Source: JAIOSM01 sp964565415 (lineage in GTDB: Bacteria; Desulfobacterota; Desulfobacteria; Desulfobacterales; Desulfobacteraceae). Taken from it: a stretch of DNA of 64,000 nt. Below, one piece after another: positions 34,780 to 43,119 of this stretch. How positions within the stretch are numbered: position 1 is the first letter of the stretch; each line of letters begins with the position of its first letter. The stretch spans positions 1 to 64,000 of the forward strand of contig CAZMEX010000006.1 of the NCBI GenBank assembly GCA_964565415.1, read 5' to 3'. Under the pieces are notes generated by a model. It saw nothing but the letters and a program-made list of their open reading frames with translations, ran no database searches and had not been told where the DNA came from. Both the position numbers and the translations under genes were made by a program.

Positions 34780-35877
34780 TCAATTCAAATTATTCAAACA
34801 GTTCTGGATATGTAAAATATCATTTTCCTGCATGCCAGGCCAAAGAGGTAGTGATATTATATTTTTATAGGCATCTTCTGCCACAGGGCAGAATCCTTTT
34901 TTATATCCAAATTTCTGCTTATAAAATTGATGTAAATGTACTGGCATATAATGGACATTCACTCCTATTCCATCACTCTTAAGTTTTAAAAGAATATTTT
35001 CTTTATCAGCAACGCGCACAACGTAAAGGTGATAGACATGTTGTACTTCCTGCTTGACTTTCAATGGTTCAGCTATTTTGTTTTCAACAAAAAAGTGGTC
35101 ATAACTTAAAGCAATTTCCTGTCTGCGCTTTATCCATTCCGACAATTTTTCAAGTTGGCTTATTCCCAGAGCACATTGAATATCAGTTATTCTGTAATTA
35201 TACCCAAGACCAACCATTTCAGAATGTCTGGTTATGCCATGATTCCTGAACAGATACATTTTTTGGGCATACTCTTTATTATCTGTTACAATCATACCAC
35301 CCTCTCCGGTTGTAATGTGTTTAACCGGGTGGAAGCTGAAAACAGTCATGTCTGCTAAAGTACCTACTTTTCTTCCTTTATATTCGGCTCCAATTGCATG
35401 GCAGGAATCTGCAACCAGTGCAAGACCATATTTGTCTGCAATGTGGCGCAGTCGATCCCAATCACAGGGCTGTCCAGCATAGTCAACTCCTATAATAGCC
35501 TTTGTTTTAGAATTAATTAAAGCTTCAACTTTTTCAGGATCAATGAGCAGGGTATCAGACTCAACATCTGCAAGAACTGGAGTTGCTCCTGAAAAACAGA
35601 CACAATTTGCAGTGGCAACAAATGTCATTGACGGAACAATTACCTCATCGTTCCTGCCAATATCCAGAGCATACATTGCACAGTGCAGAGCAGCAGTACC
35701 ACTGGACACTGCCACACCATATCTTGTGCCTGTATATGTACAAATTGCTTTTTCAAATCTGTCTATTACAGGACCGGTTGTCAGATAATCTGAACAGAGT
35801 GCCGAGCAAACTGCAGCTATATCATCTTTATCAATGATTTGATGACCATAGGGGATAAAATGTGAACCAGGTTTCAT
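34780..35877 (-). CDS. pseC: UDP-4-amino-4,6-dideoxy-N-acetyl-beta-L-altrosamine transaminase PseC
   Basis: This 365-residue PLP-dependent DegT/DnrJ/EryC1 aminotransferase starts HFIPYGHQIIDKDDIAAVCS and has DYLTTGPVIDRFE, SSGTAALHCAMYALD, FHPVKHITTGEGG (PLP-Lys) and LFRNHGITR. The opening IPYG-I--DDI motif is characteristic of PseC. It transfers an amino group to the 4-keto sugar of the pseudaminic acid pathway. PseB, which makes its substrate, is not in the window. It is spaced by 7 bases from pseI. Confidence 0.85.
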   Translation of the reverse strand: MKPGSHFIPYGHQIIDKDDIAAVCSALCSDYLTTGPVIDRFEKAICTYTGTRYGVAVSSGTAALHCAMYALDIGRNDEVIVPSMTFVATANCVCFSGATPVLADVESDTLLIDPEKVEALINSKTKAIIGVDYAGQPCDWDRLRHIADKYGLALVADSCHAIGAEYKGRKVGTLADMTVFSFHPVKHITTGEGGMIVTDNKEYAQKMYLFRNHGITRHSEMVGLGYNYRITDIQCALGISQLEKLSEWIKRRQEIALSYDHFFVENKIAEPLKVKQEVQHVYHLYVVRVADKENILLKLKSDGIGVNVHYMPVHLHQFYKQKFGYKKGFCPVAEDAYKNIISLPLWPGMQENDILHIQNCLNNLN

Positions 35878-35884
35878 GGATAAA

Positions 35885-36928
35885 TTATTGAATCAACTCC
35901 CATCTAAGTGCTGTACCTCTTTTTACACTTTTTTTGATCTTCTTTCCCAGGACTGTATCAAGATACTTTGGTTCAAGCCCTGAATTGGGTCTTATTGAAC
36001 GTATATTATCTTTAGTCAACACATCTCCTGCCTTCATATTTTTGGTTATATATAGTGACCGCCTGAATTTTAAAAAAGCTTTCTCTTCTTCTGTGGGTCC
36101 ATAGGTAATCTGTCCAAGTGCTTGCCAGGCGCGCTTAGTCTCTTTAACTAAATTTTTCATCTCCTGGGGTTCAAGGGAAAAGGCTGAATCAACACCGCCA
36201 TCGGAGCGTTTGAGCGTAAAATGCTTTTCAATCACTGTGGCACCTAAGGCAACGCCTGCCACAGAGACTCCAATTCCTGTGGTATGATCTGAAAGACCAA
36301 CCTCACACTCAAAAAGCCCACGCATATGTGGTATTGTAGTAATATTTGTATTCTCAGGGGTAGCAGGATATGTACTTGTACACTTTAGTAATACAATGTC
36401 ATTGCAACCATTAGCCCGGGCAATTTTTATTGTCTCTTTAAGTTCGGTAACAGATGCCATACCCGAAGAGATCAGCAGAGGTTTACCAGTATTTGCAACT
36501 TTTCTAATCAGGGGAGTATCAATATTTTCAAATGATGCTATTTTATAACATGGGACATTCATATTTTGTAAAAATTCAACTGCAGTATCATCAAAAGGGG
36601 TGCTAAACGCTATAAGACCAAGCTTTTCTGCCAGGTCAAAAATGGGTTTATGCCACTCCCACGGAGTATGTGCTTCTTTATATAAATCATATAAAGAACG
36701 CCCTTTCCATGGGTTTGACTCTTCGGAAATGAGAAACTCATCTTTGTCCAAATCAAGGGTCATGGTATCAGGTGTATAGGTTTGAAGTTTAATAGCATCC
36801 ACTCCTGAATCAGCAGCTGCCTTGACGATTCTCAATGCTCGATCAAGGGATTGATTATGATTCCCTGACATTTCAGCTATAATAAATGGCGGGTGTTCTA
36901 TGGTAATCTGTCTGTCTGCTATTTTCAT
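35885..36928 (-). CDS. pseI: Pseudaminic acid synthase PseI
   Basis: This 347-residue NeuB-family enzyme begins with FIIAEMSGNHNQSLDRALRI and has DAIKLQTYTPDTMTLD, the PseI signature. KIASFENIDTPLIRKVA, LLISSGMASVTELK, LLKCTSTYPATPEN and VGLSDHTTG follow, then VIEKHFTLKRSDGGVDSAFS and a C-terminal SAF domain (RRSLYITKNMKAGDVLTKD). It condenses PEP with 6-deoxy-AltdiNAc to pseudaminic acid. The gene abuts the GT4 gene at 36929 (no gap). It is a different subfamily from the second synthase at 33676. Confidence 0.9.
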   Translation of the reverse strand: MKIADRQITIEHPPFIIAEMSGNHNQSLDRALRIVKAAADSGVDAIKLQTYTPDTMTLDLDKDEFLISEESNPWKGRSLYDLYKEAHTPWEWHKPIFDLAEKLGLIAFSTPFDDTAVEFLQNMNVPCYKIASFENIDTPLIRKVANTGKPLLISSGMASVTELKETIKIARANGCNDIVLLKCTSTYPATPENTNITTIPHMRGLFECEVGLSDHTTGIGVSVAGVALGATVIEKHFTLKRSDGGVDSAFSLEPQEMKNLVKETKRAWQALGQITYGPTEEEKAFLKFRRSLYITKNMKAGDVLTKDNIRSIRPNSGLEPKYLDTVLGKKIKKSVKRGTALRWELIQ

Positions 36929-38065
36929 CTATGCTTTGCTCTGGAATAGTTTCAAATAATCGTTAGCTGCTTTTTGCCAGGAAAAATCTCTTTTTGCTGT
37001 TTGCCTTGCATTCTCACCAGTTTCAGATAATAATTTTGAATCATTCATAATCTCTGTAAATATTTTTTGCAGCTGATTGCTATCCATTGGATTAAATAAA
37101 AACCCATTTTGCCTGTCTTCTATAATGTCTTTGTTTCCAGCAACACTGCTTGCAATAACAGGCAGACCACATGCCATTGCTTCTAAAACTGCATTGGGCA
37201 TTCCTTCATTAAACGAAGGGTTGATAAAACAGTCTGCCCGGTGGCAGAGAGATAATATCTTATGTTTGTCAACCCAGCCATACCAAGTAATACAGTCAGA
37301 TATTTCAAGTTTCTCTGCGTATGTTTTAAGCTTATTCTCCAAGGGTCCCTTACCGGCGATATGAAGTTTTATCTCTTTTTCAGTATTGTTTTTCAACACT
37401 GAAATCTGGTGTAAAAGAAATAATAAATTCTTCTGCTCTGACAGTCTTCCTGTAAAAAGAAACTCAAAGTATTTACTCTTTTTTTTTTGCAGCGATGGTG
37501 TAAAAAAATCAGTATCGACCCCATTGGGGATAACTGATATATCAACTTTATCTGCCTTTTGTGCAAGAAATCTTAATCCGTTGGAGTTGGCAATGACTGA
37601 CTTACTTTTTCTGTATATCAAACGTCTCAATGGCATAAGCAACCTGTGCATTCCATCAAGCTTTTTCTCATTACCAGGGACATCTCCGCCCCGGAGGGAA
37701 GTAATATAAGGAATATTAAACAGTAAATTTGATAATAACCCCAAAGGTCCGCAGGGAAAAGAGAAAAAAACAATAATCCCTTTGGTTCTATGTTTAACTA
37801 TAATCCAGGGTAGAAAAAAAAATGCTGACACAATAAACAAAAGCATTTCTAAAATATTTGACTCAGATGTTTTTTTTCTTATTGCCGGGCACCTGAAAAC
37901 TGTCATCTCTTCTTCAAGACCATAGCCCATATTTTTTTTATACCCTGATGTCAACACAGTAATACTATTACCCATTCTGGCAAGTTCTTTTCCTATATTC
38001 CATGTTGCGTTTGATGCACCTGCTCCCAGAGGTGGGAACTCATAATTGATCAGTAAAATATTCAT
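36929..38065 (-). CDS. GT4-family glycosyltransferase
   Basis: This protein of about 378 residues uses ATG 38065 (MNILLINYEFPPLGAGASN, the usual GT4 N-terminus). The further upstream ATG 38086 lies inside asnB. A PLGLLSNL-type hydrophobic segment and the C-terminal GT-B half follow, with FLFTGRLSEQKNLLFLLHQI, HIAGKGPLENKLKTYAE and the EX7E motif FNEGMPNAVLEAMACGLPVI. It is a cytoplasmic sugar transferase acting early in the locus order, next to the pse module. Donor unknown. Confidence 0.85.
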   Translation of the reverse strand: MNILLINYEFPPLGAGASNATWNIGKELARMGNSITVLTSGYKKNMGYGLEEEMTVFRCPAIRKKTSESNILEMLLFIVSAFFFLPWIIVKHRTKGIIVFFSFPCGPLGLLSNLLFNIPYITSLRGGDVPGNEKKLDGMHRLLMPLRRLIYRKSKSVIANSNGLRFLAQKADKVDISVIPNGVDTDFFTPSLQKKKSKYFEFLFTGRLSEQKNLLFLLHQISVLKNNTEKEIKLHIAGKGPLENKLKTYAEKLEISDCITWYGWVDKHKILSLCHRADCFINPSFNEGMPNAVLEAMACGLPVIASSVAGNKDIIEDRQNGFLFNPMDSNQLQKIFTEIMNDSKLLSETGENARQTAKRDFSWQKAANDYLKLFQSKA

Positions 38066-38070
38066 CAAAG

Positions 38071-39927
38071 TCAGCTGGACTGCCATGTTTTCAATAGCCA
38101 GTAGTTCCAGAGGAATGCTCTGTTATCCTGCTTATCAGACAGGTGTTCTTTCCCTGCTCTTTGGATATAGTCACTGTTGAAAACCATGGGGAATAATCCA
38201 GAATCCAAGTTAAAAAAAGGTTGTTTAAGCCATCTGCCAACAGGAATGCCAAAGCCTTTTTTGGAACGGTACAAAATCTCTTTTGGTAAAACAGGCTCCA
38301 ATGCTTTTTTTAAAATATATTTTGTCTCACCATTCCTATATTTAAAATCTGAGGGTATTTTCCTTACAAAATCAACAAGGTCCTTATCTAGAAACGGAAC
38401 TCTCACTTCAAGGGAATTCATCATGGATGCACGATCTACTTTAACTAGAATATCATCCTGCAGATAAAATCTGGTGTAAAACTGAAGAGTGTGATCAATC
38501 ATATTATCTGATTTACATCTGTCCCACTGCTCAATTGCTTCGGAATACAGGTTCTCAATATCCACAGGTTCATTGAATAAATCTGAAATATCATCGGGAG
38601 ATAAAGTCCCAAGCCATATCGGATTCCAAAATTTTGAAGGAAAGCTCAAGCCTCTCAAGGTTCTTTTAAGTTTAAAATCAAAACTCATATTTTTATGGGA
38701 TACAGGCAGCATATTGCATAGCATTCTTATACCCTTATGAACAGGCTTTGGAACAATTTTGGAATACAATTTTGCTAACTTTAAAGCCCTGAAGGGATCA
38801 TAACCTGCAAAAAGTTCATCAGCACCATCTCCTCCCAGAGCTACTGTGACATATTGCCTGGTTGTTCTGCTTAAGAGATAAGTCGGCAAGAGGGAGCTGT
38901 CACCCATGGGTTCGTCCAGTTTAGAAATTATTTGGGGTAAAACTACTTTTGATTTATCCAGTGATAATGTCTCATTATGATGATTTGATTTTATGAATTC
39001 AGCAGCTTTTAAAGAGTATTCAGATTCATCAAAGCTTTTTTCTTCAAAACTTATGGAAAAAGTTCTTAACTCACCTGGGTTCATAAAGGAGGCAGCATAG
39101 GCAGCTACACAGGAAGAATCAATTCCTCCGCTTAAGAATATTCCCAAAGGAACATCAGAGACAAGTCTGCGCTTTACTGCCTTGGAAATCAGATGTCTGA
39201 GCTCTTCTCCCCAGGTTTCTTCAGGGTTTTCTGGAATTTTCTCAAAGGGTTCTATTACAAATTCCCAATATTTTTTAATGGTTATTTCCTTAGAGGAGAA
39301 GGAATAAACCAGATTGTGCCCTGCTGCAAGTTTGTAAATATTTTTAAATATTGAATTTGGTGCAGGAATATATCCATATGCGAAATATTTTTTGAGATTT
39401 TCAGAACTGATTGAATCTTCCATGTATGGATGAAGGGTCAGGGATGAAAGTTCCGAGGAAAAGGCAAAAGTATTATTCTGCATGGAATAAAAAAGAGGCT
39501 TTTTTCCAAAACGATCACGGCTTAAGTAAAGAATCTGTTTCTCTTTATCATAAATTGCAAAGGCCCACATCCCATTTAGTTTCCCAGGCAAATCAAATCC
39601 CCACTCTCTGTATCCGTGCAAGAGCACTTCTGTGTCAGAGTGATCAGTTACAAATGTGTGCCCTTTTTCTATTAATGTTTTTCTTAAATCAGGGTGGTTA
39701 TAGATTTCACCATTAAAAACAATAACAATATTTTTATCTGATGTGATCATGGGCTGGATGCCATCATTAAGATCAATGATGGACAAACGCCGATGTCCTA
39801 AAAAAATATTATTTTTTCCATCACTGAAATAACCTTCTGCATCAGGGCCCCTGTGATGAAGAGCAAAAGTCATATTTTTAATATCTAAATATGTACCCTG
39901 CCCTGTAAATCCAGCAATGCCACACAT
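38071..39927 (-). CDS. asnB: Asparagine synthetase-like glutamine amidotransferase
   Basis: This 618-residue protein has the N-terminal class II glutaminase domain with nucleophile Cys2 (MCGIAGFTGQG). FALHHRGPDAEGYF, GHRRLSIIDLNDGIQPM and EIYNHPDLR follow. The synthetase domain has the PP-loop FLSGGIDSSCVA, VALGGDGADELFAGYDPF and VRVPFLDKDLVDFVR. EPS loci often carry such genes, and they may amidate uronic acids in the glycan; ordinary asparagine synthesis is also possible. It shares 1 base with the GT2 stop (TGATG) and is in the same series, which favours a glycan role. Confidence 0.85.
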   Translation of the reverse strand: MCGIAGFTGQGTYLDIKNMTFALHHRGPDAEGYFSDGKNNIFLGHRRLSIIDLNDGIQPMITSDKNIVIVFNGEIYNHPDLRKTLIEKGHTFVTDHSDTEVLLHGYREWGFDLPGKLNGMWAFAIYDKEKQILYLSRDRFGKKPLFYSMQNNTFAFSSELSSLTLHPYMEDSISSENLKKYFAYGYIPAPNSIFKNIYKLAAGHNLVYSFSSKEITIKKYWEFVIEPFEKIPENPEETWGEELRHLISKAVKRRLVSDVPLGIFLSGGIDSSCVAAYAASFMNPGELRTFSISFEEKSFDESEYSLKAAEFIKSNHHNETLSLDKSKVVLPQIISKLDEPMGDSSLLPTYLLSRTTRQYVTVALGGDGADELFAGYDPFRALKLAKLYSKIVPKPVHKGIRMLCNMLPVSHKNMSFDFKLKRTLRGLSFPSKFWNPIWLGTLSPDDISDLFNEPVDIENLYSEAIEQWDRCKSDNMIDHTLQFYTRFYLQDDILVKVDRASMMNSLEVRVPFLDKDLVDFVRKIPSDFKYRNGETKYILKKALEPVLPKEILYRSKKGFGIPVGRWLKQPFFNLDSGLFPMVFNSDYIQRAGKEHLSDKQDNRAFLWNYWLLKTWQSS

Positions 39928-40919
39928 CAGTCTTGATCATTCATATTAATATTTTTGGAATTTTCGATTAAATAAATACTTTTTTGTTGGGTTTCATAGT
40001 AAGTGCGCATGATCATTTCTGCCAATAAACCAAGAAGAATACACATAAATGCTCCAAGCATAGTGATGGAGGCAAGTACGGGCAGAGGTGTATCGATATA
40101 TGAGATTCCCTTGAAATATTTTAAATAGGAAGCATAAAAAAATGTGCAAAAAGAGAAAATCAAACTTAAGAAGCCAGCCCCTCCAAACACATAAATAGGT
40201 TTTTGAGCATAATTATCCAGAAATGTAATTACAATTAAATCTAAAAGCACTTTAAAAGTTCTTTCCAGCCCATAGTTTGATTTTCCATGTATCCTAGGAT
40301 GGTGTGTAACTGGAATTTCAGTTATTTTTGCACCTTCCCAACTTGCATATACTGGAATAAATCTGTGCATTTCACCATAAAGCCTGACCCCTTTTATCAC
40401 ATTTTTCCGATATGCTTTGAGTGTGCAGCCGTAATCTTTGAGCCGTACCCCTGATATTTTTGAAATAATCTTATTGGCAATTTTACTGACCAGAACTTTT
40501 TTAAAAGTACTATCTTTTCTATTTTTACGCCAGCCTGAGCAGACATCAAAGCCCTGGTTCAACTTTTCAACAAGTTTTGGAATATCTTTTGGATCATTTT
40601 GCATATCAGCATCAATGGGTATGATAATATCACCTTCTGCATGGTCAAAACCTGCCATCATTGCAGCAGTTTGACCAAAATTTCTAGTAAAATGAATAAC
40701 CTTTACTTTTTTATCTGCCCCTGCCAGACGGTTAATTATGTCCAGACTTTTGTCTGAACTGCCGTCATTGACAAAAATAATTTCATAGGGACACATCATC
40801 TTATCTAAAACCAGAACCAACTTATTGTATAAATCATCCAGGTTTTTCTCTTCATTAAAAACCGGAACAGTGACTGATATTTTTTTTTGCATTGTTTCTG
40901 TCTGCTCTTCTCTATTCAT
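39927..40919 (-). CDS. Polyprenyl-phosphate-type GT2 glycosyltransferase
   Basis: This 330-residue protein has a GT2 domain (VPVFNEEKNLDDLYNKL, IIFVNDGSSDKSLDII, DIIIPIDADMQNDPKDI). It is followed by LKDYGCTLKAYRKNVI, MHRFIPVYASWEGAKITEI and two C-terminal membrane helices (IYVFGGAGFLSLIFSFCTFF and LGAFMCILLGLLAEMIM). This is the layout of GtrB/ArnC/DPM1 enzymes that load a sugar on undecaprenyl phosphate. ATG 40919 overlaps the gspH stop by 8 bases (ATGAATAG), the upstream junction of the glycan locus with the T2SS genes. Sugar unknown. Confidence 0.87.
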   Translation of the reverse strand: MNREEQTETMQKKISVTVPVFNEEKNLDDLYNKLVLVLDKMMCPYEIIFVNDGSSDKSLDIINRLAGADKKVKVIHFTRNFGQTAAMMAGFDHAEGDIIIPIDADMQNDPKDIPKLVEKLNQGFDVCSGWRKNRKDSTFKKVLVSKIANKIISKISGVRLKDYGCTLKAYRKNVIKGVRLYGEMHRFIPVYASWEGAKITEIPVTHHPRIHGKSNYGLERTFKVLLDLIVITFLDNYAQKPIYVFGGAGFLSLIFSFCTFFYASYLKYFKGISYIDTPLPVLASITMLGAFMCILLGLLAEMIMRTYYETQQKSIYLIENSKNINMNDQD

Positions 40920-41418
40920 TTATTCGGGCGTTTCCAGTAATAAAATCAACCTCAATTTCATATACTCTGTTTTTTTTATTCTTAAGAGTAATAATCCCAC
41001 CACTACTGTTACCATTGGGTGAAAATAAAATATCAAATTCACCTTGAATAATCTCTTGATCTTTCTTTTTACATGCTTTTATTTTGATATCTTCAGGATA
41101 TGAATAATTGCTGATCTGAGACCAGTTTGTTTCATTCCGGGTAAGGCTGTTTTCAGATTCTTTTTTTTTATCATACTGGGATATGGTAATACGATCAGTT
41201 TCCAGATCAAAAGAGAATTTGACTCTCTTTTTTTGAAAATATGCAATGTCTCTTGCCTGATGAAGCAGGGCAATGGTGTGCCGGGTTGCAGTTTTCAATT
41301 CAACATGGGTCATTGAATTAAAAAGTCTTGGCAGGGCAAGGGAGGATACAAGCCCCATAATTACCATTACAATAATCAGCTCAAAAAGTGTAAAACCCTG
41401 ATCATTATGATTTCCCAA
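40912..41418 (-). CDS. gspH: Type II secretion minor pseudopilin GspH
   Basis: This 168-residue prepilin has a short leader MGNHNDQG before FTLFELIIVMVIMGLVSSLA (Gly -1, Phe +1, Glu +5). HTIALLHQARDIAYFQKKRV follows, then a GspH-type beta body with FSPNGNSSGGIITLKNKK. It overlaps gspG by 14 bases. It would join the tip complex after PilD processing. It is the last T2SS gene before the glycan locus, and its stop overlaps the GT2 start. Confidence 0.88.
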   Translation of the reverse strand: MGNHNDQGFTLFELIIVMVIMGLVSSLALPRLFNSMTHVELKTATRHTIALLHQARDIAYFQKKRVKFSFDLETDRITISQYDKKKESENSLTRNETNWSQISNYSYPEDIKIKACKKKDQEIIQGEFDILFSPNGNSSGGIITLKNKKNRVYEIEVDFITGNARINE

Positions 41419-41863
41419 GATTCTTCCAACTCTCTATATCAGCATCTATCTCTTCTCCTCCCTCAGCATTATCACCACCATATGAGATAATCTCATAGTC
41501 GCCATGTTGAGACGGGGATGCATAGTGATATGGATGATTCCACGGATCTAAAGGAATTTCCTTGGGCAAATATGGTCCATCCCATTTCTCAGAATCATCC
41601 TGGTTTACCCTCAAGGCTCTAAGGCCCATATCAGTAGTTGGATATTTACCCATGTCAAGCCGGTACATATCCAAAGCAGTTTCAAAAAGAGAAATCTGGG
41701 ACTTGGCAGCTTTCTGTTTTGAAATATCAACTTTCCCAAACATTTTAGGACCTACAAGTCCTGCAAGAAGTCCCAAAATAACCATAACAATCAATAGTTC
41801 TATTAGAGAAAAACCCTTTTCATTATTTTTCAAGTCATGTTTTGTTGTTTTAGCTGTATTCAT
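41405..41863 (-). CDS. gspG: Type II secretion major pseudopilin GspG
   Basis: This 152-residue protein has leader MNTAKTTKHDLKNNEKG before FSLIELLIVMVILGLLAGLV. It has the GspG-typical YRLDMGKYPTTDMGLRALRV, GPYLPKEIPLDPWNHPYHY and YEIISYGGDNAEGGEEIDAD (calcium-site loop) segments. It polymerises into the pseudopilus. The start is ATG 41863 with GGAGG 8 bases upstream; an in-frame ATG at 41878 overlaps that Shine-Dalgarno and is less likely. PilD (58285) would cleave the leader. Confidence 0.94.
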   Translation of the reverse strand: MNTAKTTKHDLKNNEKGFSLIELLIVMVILGLLAGLVGPKMFGKVDISKQKAAKSQISLFETALDMYRLDMGKYPTTDMGLRALRVNQDDSEKWDGPYLPKEIPLDPWNHPYHYASPSQHGDYEIISYGGDNAEGGEEIDADIESWKNLGKS

Positions 41864-41886
41864 ATATTTATCCTCCATTAATTAGT

Positions 41887-43116
41887 TTACATCGGCATAT
41901 CATTCATGCTGAAGATAGCCATCAGCATGGAAATAACAATAAAACCAACTACAATACCCATGATGAGAATCATCAGTGGTTCTATCAAACTGATAGCTCG
42001 TTTCACTAAATTTTTTACCATTTTTTCATAATTATCAGCAACCTTGAGCAGCATAGGTGCAAGATTGCCTGTCTCTTCTCCCACTTTGATCATATGAACA
42101 GCAAGGGGAGGAAATATCTGATTCCGGGACAATGGAGCTGAAAGCCGCTCTCCTTCTTTAACCCTGTCATAGGCATCACCCATTGAATCAGCAATAACCT
42201 TGTTGTTTACAATATCTTTGACTAAAACAATGGATTGAAGGATTGGAACTCCACTGTTAATAAGGGTTCCAAGGGTTCTAGTTATCCTGCCGACTTCAAT
42301 TTTTTTTATAAGATCACCAATTACCGGCATTTTTATCTTTAATATATCAAATTGAATTCTTCCCTTTGGAGTATTCAAATATTGTCTTACTCCAAAAACA
42401 AAAGCTATGCCTGCAATAATAAGTGCCCACCAATATACCCTGAAAAATTCAGAAGCCATTAAAAGAATTTTTGTTGAAAAAGGAAGAGCACTGCCCATGT
42501 CTACAAAAATAATAGAAAATTTTGGAATAACAAAAGTCATTAAAACAATAATTGATATTCCACCTACAAAAAGCAAAAACAGAGGATATACCATGGCAGA
42601 TTTTATATAATCTTTTAACTCCTGGGAAGTTGAAAGAAATAATCCCAGGCGATCCAGAACTGTTTCCAGTATGCCGCCTGCCTCTCCTGCCTTAATCATA
42701 TTAACATAAAATTTGGAAAAAATTTTAGGATGACGCGCCATGGCTTCAGATAAATCAGATCCACCTTCAATGGCTTTTAAGATATCTTTAACTATCTCTT
42801 TAAATACAAGATTTTGAGTTGCATCCACAAGGATTGTCAATGAGCGGTCAACAGGCAAGCCTGCCTCAAGAAGTGCAGTTAAATCCTGGGTAAATTGCAT
42901 TACATCCTTCATGGTCACTCTTTGGAAAAAATTCTTTACATCAAGGGACAGCATGGTTCCTGCCTTGGATGTTTTTTTTGATGCGGGTGTGATACGGAGG
43001 GGTATCATTCCATTTTCCTGGAGGTGGTTAACCACAAATCCTTCCGAATCTGCTTCCATGACAGATTGGACTATTTTACCGTCAGTATCAGCAGCTTTAT
43101 ATGAATAAAGAGCCAT
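41887..43116 (-). CDS. gspF: Type II secretion inner-membrane platform protein GspF
   Basis: This 409-residue protein has the cytoplasmic domain MALYSYKAADTDGKIVQSVM, followed by two T2SSF repeats. The first has FTQDLTALLEAGLPVDRSL and ILETVLDRLG, the second has TRTLGTLINSGVPILQSI and NLAPMLLKVADNYE. The membrane helices lie at about 170-190, 220-240 and 380-400 (LMILIMGIVVGFIVISML). It works with GspE and GspL in pseudopilus assembly. It lies 3 bases after gspE. Confidence 0.95.
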   Translation of the reverse strand: MALYSYKAADTDGKIVQSVMEADSEGFVVNHLQENGMIPLRITPASKKTSKAGTMLSLDVKNFFQRVTMKDVMQFTQDLTALLEAGLPVDRSLTILVDATQNLVFKEIVKDILKAIEGGSDLSEAMARHPKIFSKFYVNMIKAGEAGGILETVLDRLGLFLSTSQELKDYIKSAMVYPLFLLFVGGISIIVLMTFVIPKFSIIFVDMGSALPFSTKILLMASEFFRVYWWALIIAGIAFVFGVRQYLNTPKGRIQFDILKIKMPVIGDLIKKIEVGRITRTLGTLINSGVPILQSIVLVKDIVNNKVIADSMGDAYDRVKEGERLSAPLSRNQIFPPLAVHMIKVGEETGNLAPMLLKVADNYEKMVKNLVKRAISLIEPLMILIMGIVVGFIVISMLMAIFSMNDMPM

Positions 43117-43119
43117 TGA

